This document shows, one piece after another, positions 40,686 through 50,457 of a stretch of DNA of 64,000 nucleotides. The DNA comes from Ceratobasidium sp. AG-K (taxonomy: Eukaryota > Basidiomycota > Agaricomycetes > Cantharellales > Ceratobasidiaceae): positions 2,046,001-2,110,000 of the forward strand of contig JAWNGF010000003.1 of assembly GCA_037039685.1 (NCBI GenBank), read 5' to 3'. The position numbers and the translations under genes were made by a program. The stretch's first letter is position 1. Every line of letters begins with the position of its first letter. The notes beneath the pieces are model-generated. The model was not told the DNA's origin. It saw only the letters and a list, made by a program, of their open reading frames with translations, and did not search any database.

Positions 40686-42519
40686 TTAGAGGGAGACCCC
40701 TTCTTTTCCCGGGTCTTCCGTAACTGTTGCCTCCCTTCCTTTAACGCTGGGTTCCGTTATTATCCATTCCTTGGACGGGCATTTGAATGAACGGTGTCCT
40801 TCCTGTCCGCACTTCAAGCAGCGGTTGCTTGCTACCCTTGCTTTGTATACTTCGTTGGGTAGCCGTTTTGTAGAGGATTGTCCGCTAGTGGTTGGTTGGG
40901 CTGCTTTCTTTCTGGTAGAGGTCTTGATTTGCTGCAATTTCTGGTCAATAGAGATTGCGATTGAGATCCACCTGTCAAGGGAAAGTTCTTGTTCTGTCCC
41001 ATCTTCATTGATCAGGGTTAGCTCGAAACGAGCTAGTTCAGTTTTGACTTCCGGCTTCAATCCTTCCTTGAATTGGTTGATCAGAGCTTCCTGTCCCCAG
41101 TTTACGTCTACCAGAAGGTATCGGAATTCCGAAGCGTAGTTTGCTACTGAGTTGGTCTGTTTGCATTTTCGGATGTCCGATTCGGCCTTAGCTTTTTTGT
41201 TAGGGTCGCTGAACTGTTCCATGAAGTGTGCTTTGAAACTTTCCCATGAGGCGAGATTTTGGTTGTTTCCTCCTTGGTTAAGCAATCGCAAGAGTACTTG
41301 TGCCCAGTGGGTGGCAGCTTTGTTCTCGGATTTGAAGTTTGCTAGGGCTTCGCGGATCCTTTCTTCGCTGGAAGTGTATTGATTGCCTAGACGTACAAAG
41401 TAGCTCTCCATTTGTGTGATGAACATTTTGGCACCTTCTCCTTTCTTTCCGTCGAAGGCTTCTGGGCAAGTCACCTTGGGACGGCGTGAACTGTTACCAA
41501 TGTTTGGGTTCTTGGTCAGTCGTTGGATTCTTAATTCTAATTCGTCGATCCTGGTGGATTCCGCGTCTGGATGTGGTGGAGAATTTGATCGCCTGGACGG
41601 GATCCCGTGCAGGGAAGTTTCGTCCATTTCTTCTCGCATATTGTTGATAGCTTCTTGAACCTTCGTGATTTTGGTAGTGAAGGAAGTTCCTTCCTGTCGT
41701 AAGGTTTCTAGTCCTTGAGTTACTGCCTCGTTCCACTCGAGTTGTCCTTGTCTGGTAGTGTTGAGTTCTTCGCGTACATTGTTCACTAGTCCTTGAGTGT
41801 TGGTAACCTCATTTCGAAGGCGGGTTACATCTTGTCCGACTAGAAAGGAATTATGTTCACCATTTCTTGCCGAGTTCAGAATGTCTGTTAAGGTGCCTTG
41901 TAGGGTGTTGATGGAGTCGTTAAAGATTTGTTGGTTGTTTGCTAGGACCTGTGTGGCTTGTTCTAGGCCGCTAAGCCTTCGATCTATAGTGACTCTCATT
42001 CCATCTATAACCCTAAGGGTGGCGTTGTGTCTTCCTTCTAGGAGGTCGTCCAGGTCGTCTAAATTACTGATTACAGTTCTGTTGCTGGAGCTGGAACTTG
42101 AGCTTGAGCTTCCCGGATTGCTGGCGCTTTGTGGCACCAAGGCCGATTGCCCAGAGTAACCCTGTGGGACATAAGGTGGTGCTGGAATCGCTGGTGTGAC
42201 TGGCTGGTCAGTCGTTGGGATGGGTCCTACGTTGGTGATGGTTCCTCCGATTTGAGGGACTGTAGGGACATTGGGAATGTGTGGTGTAGCAGGAGGTCTA
42301 ATGGGAACTAGCGACACGCCCCCATGAGCTTCGGGCTGGGGAGAAAAGAACTGCCTCCTAGTTCCTAGTGGCCACAAGGGACGTGAAGGCCCTGGACTTC
42401 CAGTTGAGATGCGAATTATGGCTGGGGTGGGGTCATTTGTGAGATCTCCTGGTTCTCTGATGGTGGGTTCTTCTTCTTGTACAACTGTCATGTCAGAGGT
42501 GCCGAAAGCTCCCGGCATT
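40686..42519 (-). CDS. gag: T6 gag, main part (split by T7)
   Basis: Continues from 49745 after removal of T7 and one GCATT copy, in frame. Begins SSMPGAFGTSDM and has a short serine tract, capsid-like domain and the CCHC knuckle (CLKCGQEGHRSFKC), ending EGVSL. No internal stop. Physically it is separated from its start codon by 7.2 kb, so it cannot be made as one protein now. Confidence 0.85.
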
Positions 42520-42975
42520 TGTCGTAAGCTTCCTCTTGATGGCTATGAGACAAGCCGCGATGGAGAGTGGACGGCACTAAGACCTAAGTGACCTCTTGAA
42601 CCGCAACACACTTAAGTGTCTATAGGCTCTTGAGGGTAGGGGTGGTTCTAAGTGTCACTCAGAGGGGATGTTTTGACGAGACAAAACAAGCTGGGGTTAC
42701 CAGGCTTGTTGATCCTCTATATATATTCAGAAAGAGACCGAGTCATACAAGACGCAGCCACACGAGTCATACATAACAGCCAGTCAGGAGTGTCCATGTG
42801 AGTGATGCTGTATGAACAGACATGACTCGTACAAAGCACAGCCGCGTTACACAAAGTAACAGAATAACCACAAGAAGGTGGCAACGCGGCAAACAGAAAC
42901 GGAAACGTAACAAAAGGAGAGAGATAGGCGGGCGAGACAATGGGCGAGTCCGATGGAGTGAGCTAGCTCACAACA
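42520..42975 (-). repeat. T7 3' LTR
   Basis: 456 bp. By eye it is identical to 49289-49744. Purine tract at 42976-42987. Confidence 0.93.
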
Positions 42976-43017
42976 TTACTCCCCCCTAAGAGACCGTCTA
43001 GGGGACCTGGACGGGCT

Positions 43018-43782
43018 CTATTGGATCCCACAATCCTTGCCTTTTGCAAGCATGTACTCCTCCAGTCCCTTGTCCTCCTCCAGGGTCAGGTCGATGGGAT
43101 TGAAGACGGTATTTCCCGGTTCGTCCGAGAACTTCTCCCATTCTTCCCAAGTCTCCTCCTTCGTCCAATCCGCATTTGACCAGTCCAAAACCCTCTCCCG
43201 GGCCTCCACATGCTCCTCGTCCCACTGTCGAACATCGGGCTCTGCTTCCTTCCATGCCGAAACGTCCGCTTCCTCCCACTTCCACCAGTTAGGCGCCCAC
43301 TCGAACTTCTCCTTCTGGTACCTCCCCCTTTCCAGCTTCCAGTCGCTCAGGTCCCTCTTGTAGTTGGCGTCCCAGGCGTCGTTCCACCGGGGTCGCAGTG
43401 TTGGTTGCCTCCCGTCGTATCCTGGTACCCACTCGCTTGAGTAAGCCCCTTCTTGTCCCCATTCAACCACCCCAAGCATGTGGGTGGAGAGGAGAACGAC
43501 CTCCGAGACCTGGAATGCGGCGCACCCTCGGCAGACGAATATGTCCTTTCGCAGGAGCTGCATTCGTGTCGGCCATTTCTTCCCGACCCACTGGAATTCC
43601 CCCAGGTCTGAGTGGAGGATGTCGTCCGAGGCCCTGAAATGCATTCTCCCCGAGCCTTGTTGCGACCTCTTGAAGACGTATAGGGCGGCCCCGGAGTCAA
43701 GGATCCTTGCTGTGGCAAAGGCAGGTCCCTCCAGGACGCGGGTGAGGTTGTTGGCAATGGTGGAGCTGGAGACGGCAGGCAT
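43018..43782 (-). CDS. T7 ORF3: tryptophan-rich protein
   Basis: 254 residues from the ATG at 43782 (MPAVSSSTIANN), open. It keeps the WVGKKWPTRMQL, CRGCAAF and acidic Trp-rich C-terminal features. It ends KDCGIQ where T1 ends KDCAVQ. It overlaps pol in the -1 frame by 436 nt as in T1. Confidence 0.77.
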   Translation of the reverse strand: MPAVSSSTIANNLTRVLEGPAFATARILDSGAALYVFKRSQQGSGRMHFRASDDILHSDLGEFQWVGKKWPTRMQLLRKDIFVCRGCAAFQVSEVVLLSTHMLGVVEWGQEGAYSSEWVPGYDGRQPTLRPRWNDAWDANYKRDLSDWKLERGRYQKEKFEWAPNWWKWEEADVSAWKEAEPDVRQWDEEHVEARERVLDWSNADWTKEETWEEWEKFSDEPGNTVFNPIDLTLEEDKGLEEYMLAKGKDCGIQ

Positions 43783-46700
43783 TGCAGAGGGCAAAAAAGA
43801 TTTAAAGCGTGGAGTTGGGAGTGTTTTTTGGAGTAGTAGCAAGTTTTGCAGATATCTCTACCGGTTGTTCCCTTCCCCCCTTTTATCTTTCCTGGAGCGT
43901 AGTTAGATGGCGTGGGAGCTTTGGGGTGTCGGCGTAGAAGGTCCTTGATGATCTTCGACAGGTGACCAAAATCTTCCGCCCTTTGTTCTGTGTCTTCTTC
44001 GCTCCCATAGCCCTTCCATCTGACCCTGTAGAAAAGACCATCTTTTGTTTCCTTCCAGTCCAAAATCTTCTCTACTTCGTATTCTTCTTCCCCTTCTTCT
44101 GTTATGATCGGCGGTGGTCGGGGTTGGTTTCGGCTGAACTCTGTGTCTTCTTTGTAAGGGCTGAGCAAGTCGATGTGGAAAACAGGGTGCACCCTCATCG
44201 TTGCCGGCAAGTCGAGCTCATAAGCGTGTGACCCTATTCTTTGTTTCACAACAAATGGCCCGTGCTTTTTGTTATCCAGTTTCTTCGATGGTCTTTTTGT
44301 CTGAATGTTCTTGCCCAGCAGCCATACTAGATCCCCTTCTTGGTACTCATTCTTTGGTTCTTCTTCTGGGAGCTTTTGGGTTTCCATTGATGCGATTGCT
44401 TCGTCGTGGATTTTGCGCCATTTTCCTGTGATGTTGTTTGCTTCTGGGACCCCTGATTCTTCCGCTGAGATGTTCCACAGTGGTTCCCTCCCGTAGACAA
44501 TTTCGAAAGGGGAATTACCTGTTATGCAATGCTTCTGTAGATTATAGCTGAACTCCGCAATTGGTAATAAGTCCGCCCAATCGTCCTGCCGGTAGTTGAC
44601 GAACGATCGTAGCCAGCCCTCCATCCATTGATTGATTCTCTCCGTTATTCCATCTGTTTGGGGGTGGTAGGCAGTACTGAAACCTGGGCTAGTTCCAATT
44701 TTCTTGTAAATGGCTTTCATAAGTTTGGAATTGAAAGTAGTCCCCCGGTCTGAAATCGTGCTCTTTGGGAAACCGTGCAGTTTCCAAACATTTGTGATAA
44801 AAAGATTTGCAAGGTCGCTTGCCGTGTGAGATTCTTTGCAGGGTATGAAATGCGCCATTCTTGAGAATCGGTCCACCACTACTAAGATGCTATCTGATCC
44901 TCTGGATTTTGGTAACTTTACCACAAAGTCGAACGCTATGTCTTCCCACGGTCCCTTTGGAATCTCCAGAGGCTTGATCGGGACTATTGACTTCAATCCC
45001 TTTGTCCGCTGGCAGGTCTCGCAGGATTCCACGTATCTGTTTATGCTTTGCTTCATCCCTGGCCAGAAGTACCTTCTTGATATTAGTTCCAGTGTTCTAG
45101 CTTGTCCTTGATGTCCTGCGATTTTTGAGTCGTGATGCATACGCATGATGGCCAGTCTGGATTCCTTATCCTCTGGTACGTAGATCCTTCCTTTGAACCA
45201 TAATAGTCCCTCCTTGAAATCATAATCTTTTGCGCTGTGTTGTAGGGTTTTTGGTAATGTTTCCCTTGATGTGCAGATTTCTTTGATTTGTGCCAATCCT
45301 TCATCTGTTTCTTGCGCTTCCTTGATAGTTTCTATGATGTCTGTGTCTACCTGTCCCATAAATCCCTTGAACCTTTCAACAGATATCATAACTTGTTCAG
45401 GCGTCGGGATGTCTTCATGGTCTGATTGTCTTGACAACAGGTCCGGTTTAGAAGACAGGATTCCAGGGCAATAAATGATGTCAAAGTTATAGGAAGCAAG
45501 CAATTGGTGCCATCTTGCGTGTCGACGGTTGAACGTTCTTGCTTCCTTCCAGAATTGTAGGTTTCTATGATCGGTGTAGATGGTGATAGGGTCCCTTGTT
45601 CCTTCGAGGTATAGCCTCCAATGTGTTAAAGATTCTATGATTGCCATAAGTTCCTTATCGTGGACGTCGTAATTGAGCTGAGCTTTGTTGAAAGATTTTG
45701 AGAGAAAAGCAATAGGGTGTAGGTAGCCATCATTTTGTCTTTGCGACAGGATTGCTCCCATTGCTATTCCACTTGCGTCTGTTTCCAAGAAGAAGGGTTT
45801 GTCTGGGTTTGGATGGCGTAGTGTGGGTTCCTTGCTGATTTCCGTTTTTAGGGCTTCAAATGCTTTCTGCTGATCGTTTCCCCATTCCCATTTGTTCTCC
45901 TTTCTTGTTAGGATTGTCAGGGGTTTTGCTAAACGGCTGAAATTCGGTACAAATCTTCGGTAGAAATTCGCAAATCCTAGGAATGCTTGGACCTGTTTAA
46001 CTGTTCTTGGTTCCTTCCACTCCTTTATTGCCTTGACCTTTTCTTCCTCCATTGAGATCCCCAAATCGCTGATTCCAAGTCCAGTGTACGTCAATTTAGT
46101 GACAAAGAATTCGCATTTTGGAAGCTTTGCGAATAGATTTTCCTCCAGTAGGATTTTTAGCACTTTCCTGACATCTACGGTATGTTGACTTCTGTCCTTA
46201 GAGAAGACTAGGATGTTGTCGATATATACTATGACACATACATCGATGAGATCATGGAAGATGTGGTTCATATATCTTTGGAAAATGGCGGGCGCGTTTT
46301 TTAGTCCAAAAGGCATGACAACGTATTCAAACAGTCCTTCTTTTGTTCTGAAAGCTGTCTTCCATTCGTCTCCTTCCCTGATTCTGATATTGTTGAAACC
46401 CATGCGCAAATCGATCTTGGAGAAAATTTTTGCATCTTTGATCTTATCCAAGAGGTCTTCCATTAGGGGCATTGGGAATCTGTCGTCCTTCGTGATGGCG
46501 TTTACTCCTCTGAGATCTTGAACAAGTCGTAGTTGGCGCACTGCTCCTGGATTTTTGGGATCAATTGGTTTTTTGACAAAGAAGCAAGGTGATGCAATGG
46601 GTGATTTGCTTGGTCGGATTTTCCCCGCTGCGATTTCTTCATCCAAGTATTCTCTTAGTGCAATTGACTCTGCTGGAGAGAGTGGGATAGGTCTGGCTGG

Positions 46701-47261
46701 CTTCGGAAGTTCTGCTCCTTCCTTGAAGTCGATGGCGCAGTCGTATGGGCGATGTTCCGGGATTCTCTTGAATTTTTCTTCGCTGAAGACGTCAGCAAAT
46801 TCCTTGAATTCTTCGGGTAGGTCGTCTATTGAGGCCGTCCTTGCTTGAATGGCTTCTGTCCGCCATGATATGTGCTTTGTTTTCCAATCGATGACAGGGT
46901 TCGATTCTTCTAACCATTCCAATCCTAGGATAAGTTTAGTTTCTCCAGTGGGCATAGCGAAGAAGATTTGTTTGAAGGTTCTTCCCTCTACTTCTAGTTC
47001 CAGCTTTGCTTTGAAACGTATTTGGTGAGAGAGTTCTTTCCCCTGGATACCAATCACTCTTCTAGGAGTGGAGAGTTCCATGAGTGGAATGTTGTTGGAT
47101 CGAGCCCACGAAATGTCCAGGAAGTTCTTTGATGCTCCAGAATCGATGAGGGTTGGGATAGGTTCTGTGATTCCAGCAACGTTCGCGTAAACAATGGTAG
47201 ATTCATTTGTCGCTCTAAAGTACATTGTTTCCGTTGCCGGTTTCTTGGTCTCTCCACACAC
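43347..47261 (-). CDS. pol: T7 Pol polyprotein, open but RT box YIDN
   Basis: 1304 codons, collinear with T1. Protease DSGAS, RNase H Asp, integrase DDE and chromodomain cage residues are present. The RT active site reads YIDN (near 46215-46226): the second catalytic Asp is Asn by a CpG to CpA change. Other differences (RRS to RQS, RPG to CPG, QEA to QKA) are the same kind. DNA synthesis should be abolished. Expression is by the -1 shift at 47282-47288. Confidence 0.9.
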   Translation of the reverse strand: MCGETKKPATETMYFRATNESTIVYANVAGITEPIPTLIDSGASKNFLDISWARSNNIPLMELSTPRRVIGIQGKELSHQIRFKAKLELEVEGRTFKQIFFAMPTGETKLILGLEWLEESNPVIDWKTKHISWRTEAIQARTASIDDLPEEFKEFADVFSEEKFKRIPEHRPYDCAIDFKEGAELPKPARPIPLSPAESIALREYLDEEIAAGKIRPSKSPIASPCFFVKKPIDPKNPGAVRQLRLVQDLRGVNAITKDDRFPMPLMEDLLDKIKDAKIFSKIDLRMGFNNIRIREGDEWKTAFRTKEGLFEYVVMPFGLKNAPAIFQRYMNHIFHDLIDVCVIVYIDNILVFSKDRSQHTVDVRKVLKILLEENLFAKLPKCEFFVTKLTYTGLGISDLGISMEEEKVKAIKEWKEPRTVKQVQAFLGFANFYRRFVPNFSRLAKPLTILTRKENKWEWGNDQQKAFEALKTEISKEPTLRHPNPDKPFFLETDASGIAMGAILSQRQNDGYLHPIAFLSKSFNKAQLNYDVHDKELMAIIESLTHWRLYLEGTRDPITIYTDHRNLQFWKEARTFNRRHARWHQLLASYNFDIIYCPGILSSKPDLLSRQSDHEDIPTPEQVMISVERFKGFMGQVDTDIIETIKEAQETDEGLAQIKEICTSRETLPKTLQHSAKDYDFKEGLLWFKGRIYVPEDKESRLAIMRMHHDSKIAGHQGQARTLELISRRYFWPGMKQSINRYVESCETCQRTKGLKSIVPIKPLEIPKGPWEDIAFDFVVKLPKSRGSDSILVVVDRFSRMAHFIPCKESHTASDLANLFITNVWKLHGFPKSTISDRGTTFNSKLMKAIYKKIGTSPGFSTAYHPQTDGITERINQWMEGWLRSFVNYRQDDWADLLPIAEFSYNLQKHCITGNSPFEIVYGREPLWNISAEESGVPEANNITGKWRKIHDEAIASMETQKLPEEEPKNEYQEGDLVWLLGKNIQTKRPSKKLDNKKHGPFVVKQRIGSHAYELDLPATMRVHPVFHIDLLSPYKEDTEFSRNQPRPPPIITEEGEEEYEVEKILDWKETKDGLFYRVRWKGYGSEEDTEQRAEDFGHLSKIIKDLLRRHPKAPTPSNYAPGKIKGGKGTTGRDICKTCYYSKKHSQLHALNLFCPLQCLPSPAPPLPTTSPASWRDLPLPQQGSLTPGPPYTSSRGRNKARGECISGPRTTSSTQTWGNSSGSGRNGRHECSSCERTYSSAEGAPHSRSRRSFSSPPTCLGWLNGDKKGLTQASGYQDTTGGNQHCDPGGTTPGTPTTRGT

Positions 47262-47263
47262 AG

Positions 47264-49258
47264 TTAGAGGGAGACCGCTTCTTTTCCCGAGTCTTCTGCG
47301 ATTGTTGCCTCCCTTCCTTTAACGCTAGGTTCCGTCGTTATCCATTCCTTGGACGGGCACTTGAATGAGCGGTGTCCTTCCTGTCCGCACTTTAGGCAGC
47401 GGTTGGTTGCTATCCTTGCTTTGTACACTTCGTCGGGCAGCCGCTTTGTAGAGGATTGTCCGCTAGTGGTCGGTTGCGTTGTCTTCTTTCCTGTAGAGGT
47501 CTTGATTTGTTGTAATTTCTGGTCGATGGAAATTGCTATTGAGATCCACCGGTCAAGGGAGAGTTCTCGTTCTGTTCCATCTTCGTTGATCAGGGTTAGC
47601 TCGAAACGAGCTAGTTCTGTCTTGACCTCGGACTTCAACCCTTCCTTGAATTGGTTGATAAGTGCTTCTTGTCCCCAGTTTACGTCTACCAGAAGGTATC
47701 GGAATTCCGAGGCATAGTTTGCTACCGAGTTGGTCTGTTTGCATTTTCGGATGTCCGATTCGGCTTTAGCCTTTTTGTTGGGATCGCTGAACTGTTCCAT
47801 GAAGTGTGCTTTGAAACTTTCCCATGTGGCCAGATTTTGGTTGTTTCCTCTTTGATTTAGCGAGCGTAAGAGTACTTGTGCCCAGTGAGTGGCGGCTTTG
47901 TTTTCGGATTTGAAGTTTGCTAGGGCTTCGCGGATTCTTTCTTTGTCAGAATTGTATTGATCCCCCAGGCGTACGAAGTAGCTCTCCATTTGTGTGATGA
48001 ACATTTCGGCACCTTCTCCTTTCTTTCCGTCAAAGGCTTCTGGGCGAGTTACTTTTGGACGACGTGGACTGCTACCGATGTTTGGGTTCTCAGTTAGTCG
48101 TTGAATCCTTAACTCTAATTCTTTGATCCTGGTAGATTCTGCTTCTGGACGTGGTGGAGAATTTGATTGCCTGGAAGGGATCCCATGCAGAGATGCTTCG
48201 TCCATCTCTTCTCGCATATTGTTGATGGTTTCTTGAACTTCCGTGATTTTGGTAGTGAAGGAGGTTCCTTCCTGTTGTAAGGATTCTAGTCCTTGTGTTA
48301 CTGCCTCGTTCCACTCGAGTTGTCCTTGCCTGGTGGTGTTGAGTTCTTCACGTACATTGTTCACTAGTCCTTGGGTGTTGGTAACCTCATTTCGAAGACG
48401 GGTTACGTCTTGACCGACTAGGAAGGAATTGTGTTCACCGTTTCTTGCCGCAGTTAGGATGTCCGTCAGGGTGCCTTGTAGGTTGTTAATAGAGTCGTTA
48501 AAGATTTGTTGGTTGCTTGCGAGGATTTGTGTGGCTTGTTCTAGGCCACTAAGCCTCCGGTCCATAGCGACCCTCATTCCATCTATGACCCTAATGGTAG
48601 CGTTGTGTCTTCCTTCCAGGAGGTCGTTTAAATCGTCTAGATTGCTAATTACAGTATTGTTGCTGGAGCTGGAACTTGAGCTTCCTGGATCCGCGGTCCT
48701 TTGTTGTACCTGGGCCGATTGCCCGGAGTAACCTTGTGGGATATAGGGTGGTGCCGGAATCACTGGTGTAACCGGTTGAGAGGCTATTGGAATTGCTCCT
48801 ACATTGGTGATGGTTCCTCCGATTTGAGGGATTGTGGGAACGTTGGGAATATGTGGTGTAGGAGGAGGTCTAATGGGAACAAGCGACACGCCCCCATGAG
48901 CTTTGGGTTGGGGAGAGAAGAACTGTCTCCTAGATCCTAGTGGCCACAATGGGCGTGATGGTCCTGGACTTCCAGTTGAGATGCGGATTACAGCTGGAGT
49001 GGGGTCATTTGTAAGATCCCCTGGTTCTCTATCCGTGATAGTGGGGTCTTCTTCTTGTACCATTGTCATGTCGGTACTGCCAAAAGCTCCCGGCATTGAT
49101 GTTTGACTTTGGGAACGTGATCGGACAGGTCCTCCCGCTTGAGCTTGTGCGATATCTTGTTCGTTTAGTGATCCTGTGGGCCTTGCTGCCCGACTGGGTC
49201 CTCTTCTTGCTGATATGGTGGATGAGGGGCGTGACCCTCCGTCCTCTTGAATAGACAT
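47264..49258 (-). CDS. gag: T7 Gag (664 aa)
   Basis: Same plan as T1 Gag with a shorter serine run. ATG at 49258, CCHC knuckle CLKCGQEGHRSFKC, ending EAVSL. The slippery heptamer sits 15 nt before the stop, as in the other copies. Confidence 0.9.
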   Translation of the reverse strand: MSIQEDGGSRPSSTISARRGPSRAARPTGSLNEQDIAQAQAGGPVRSRSQSQTSMPGAFGSTDMTMVQEEDPTITDREPGDLTNDPTPAVIRISTGSPGPSRPLWPLGSRRQFFSPQPKAHGGVSLVPIRPPPTPHIPNVPTIPQIGGTITNVGAIPIASQPVTPVIPAPPYIPQGYSGQSAQVQQRTADPGSSSSSSSNNTVISNLDDLNDLLEGRHNATIRVIDGMRVAMDRRLSGLEQATQILASNQQIFNDSINNLQGTLTDILTAARNGEHNSFLVGQDVTRLRNEVTNTQGLVNNVREELNTTRQGQLEWNEAVTQGLESLQQEGTSFTTKITEVQETINNMREEMDEASLHGIPSRQSNSPPRPEAESTRIKELELRIQRLTENPNIGSSPRRPKVTRPEAFDGKKGEGAEMFITQMESYFVRLGDQYNSDKERIREALANFKSENKAATHWAQVLLRSLNQRGNNQNLATWESFKAHFMEQFSDPNKKAKAESDIRKCKQTNSVANYASEFRYLLVDVNWGQEALINQFKEGLKSEVKTELARFELTLINEDGTERELSLDRWISIAISIDQKLQQIKTSTGKKTTQPTTSGQSSTKRLPDEVYKARIATNRCLKCGQEGHRSFKCPSKEWITTEPSVKGREATIAEDSGKEAVSL

Positions 49259-49288
49259 ATCTGTATGTTTGTTAAGCTTGTTTTGTAA

Positions 49289-49744
49289 TGTCGTAAGCTT
49301 CCTCTTGATGGCTATGAGACAAGCCGCGATGGAGAGTGGACGGCACTAAGACCTAAGTGACCTCTTGAACCGCAACACACTTAAGTGTCTATAGGCTCTT
49401 GAGGGTAGGGGTGGTTCTAAGTGTCACTCAGAGGGGATGTTTTGACGAGACAAAACAAGCTGGGGTTACCAGGCTTGTTGATCCTCTATATATATTCAGA
49501 AAGAGACCGAGTCATACAAGACGCAGCCACACGAGTCATACATAACAGCCAGTCAGGAGTGTCCATGTGAGTGATGCTGTATGAACAGACATGACTCGTA
49601 CAAAGCACAGCCGCGTTACACAAAGTAACAGAATAACCACAAGAAGGTGGCAACGCGGCAAACAGAAACGGAAACGTAACAAAAGGAGAGAGATAGGCGG
49701 GCGAGACAATGGGCGAGTCCGATGGAGTGAGCTAGCTCACAACA
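49289..49744 (-). repeat. T7 5' LTR
   Basis: 456 bp, identical by eye to 42520-42975. The self-primer and PBS pair is intact. Confidence 0.93.
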
Positions 49745-49910
49745 GCATTGAAGATTGGCTCTGGGAGCGTGATCGGGCAGGACCTCCCGCTTGAGATTGT
49801 GCGATGTCTTGTTCGTTTAATGATCCTGTAGGCCTTGCTGCCTGACTGGGTCCTCTTCTTGTTGATATAGTGGATGAGGGACGTGACCCTCCGTCTTCTT
49901 GAATAGACAT
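49745..49910 (-). CDS. gag: T6 gag, N-terminal part (cut by T7)
   Basis: ATG at 49910 opens 55 codons (MSIQEDGGSRPSSTIS...) up to the T7 junction. It joins 42514 in frame once the duplicated GCATT is removed. It shows that T6 gag was full length before T7 arrived. Confidence 0.85.
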
Positions 49911-49940
49911 GTTTGTGTGTTGTTTAAGCTTGTTTTGTAA

Positions 49941-50395
49941 TGTCGTAAGCTTCTTCTTGGTGGCTATGAGACAAGCCGCGAGGGAGAGTGGACGGTACTA
50001 AGACCTAAGTGACCTCTTGAACCGCAACACACTTAAGTGTCTGTAGGCTCTTGAGGGTAGGGGTGGTTCAAAGTGTCACTCGATTGGGATGTTTTGACGA
50101 GACAAAACAAGCTGGGGTTACCAGGCTTGTTGGTCCTCTATATATATTCCAGAAGTGGCCGAGTCATACAAGGCGCAGCCACATGAGTCATACAGTCTAC
50201 CAGTCAGGAGTGTCCATGTGAGTCATGCTGTATGAACAGACATGACTCGTACAAAGCACAGCTGCGTTACACAATGTAAAAGGATAACCACAAGAAGGTG
50301 GCAACGCGGCAAACGGAAACGGAACACAACACAAAAGAAAGGAACAGGCGGGCGAGACAACAGTCGAGTCCGATGGAGTGAGCTGGCTCACGACA
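49941..50395 (-). repeat. T6 5' LTR
   Basis: 455 bp, pairing with 35944-36398. GGAAG follows at 50396-50400. A plus-strand open frame crossing it into T5 pol is fortuitous. Confidence 0.93.
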
Positions 50396-50455
50396 GGAAG
50401 GGAAGGAAAAATAGAAGAGGAATCCAAGTCGGGAAAAGGCGAGGTCTCCCTCTAA
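50396..50455 (+). pseudogene. gag: T5 gag, C-terminal tail
   Basis: Continues gag from 35943 after the T6 insertion and ends GEVSL-TAA at 50453-50455. Contains slippery GGGAAAA at 50431-50437 in the correct frame. Confidence 0.75.
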
Positions 50456-50457
50456 CC

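Larger units (their letters stand above)
42520..49744 (-). mobile_element. T7: youngest Ty3-type chromovirus (minus strand), identical LTRs
   Basis: 456-bp LTRs at 42520-42975 and 49289-49744, with no difference visible by eye, flanked by GCATT (42515-42519 and 49745-49749). It is the innermost element of the right-hand nest. gag, pol and ORF3 are open, but the RT catalytic box is YIDN. The body carries many CpG-type substitutions although the LTRs match. Confidence 0.94.
35944..50395 (-). mobile_element. T6: Ty3-type chromovirus (minus strand), split by T7
   Basis: 455-bp LTRs (35944-36398, 49941-50395) flanked by GGAAG at 35939-35943 and 50396-50400. T7 sits in its gag with GCATT, and the gag frame rejoins exactly when T7 is removed. 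It has one TGA in pol (37552) and an RNase H Asp to Asn change. ORF3 is open. Confidence 0.94.

Noticed and set aside
50242..50457. Upstream extension of the T5 pol frame
   Set aside because: It reads through the T6 LTR and is an accident of insertion. Pol coding begins after 50437.
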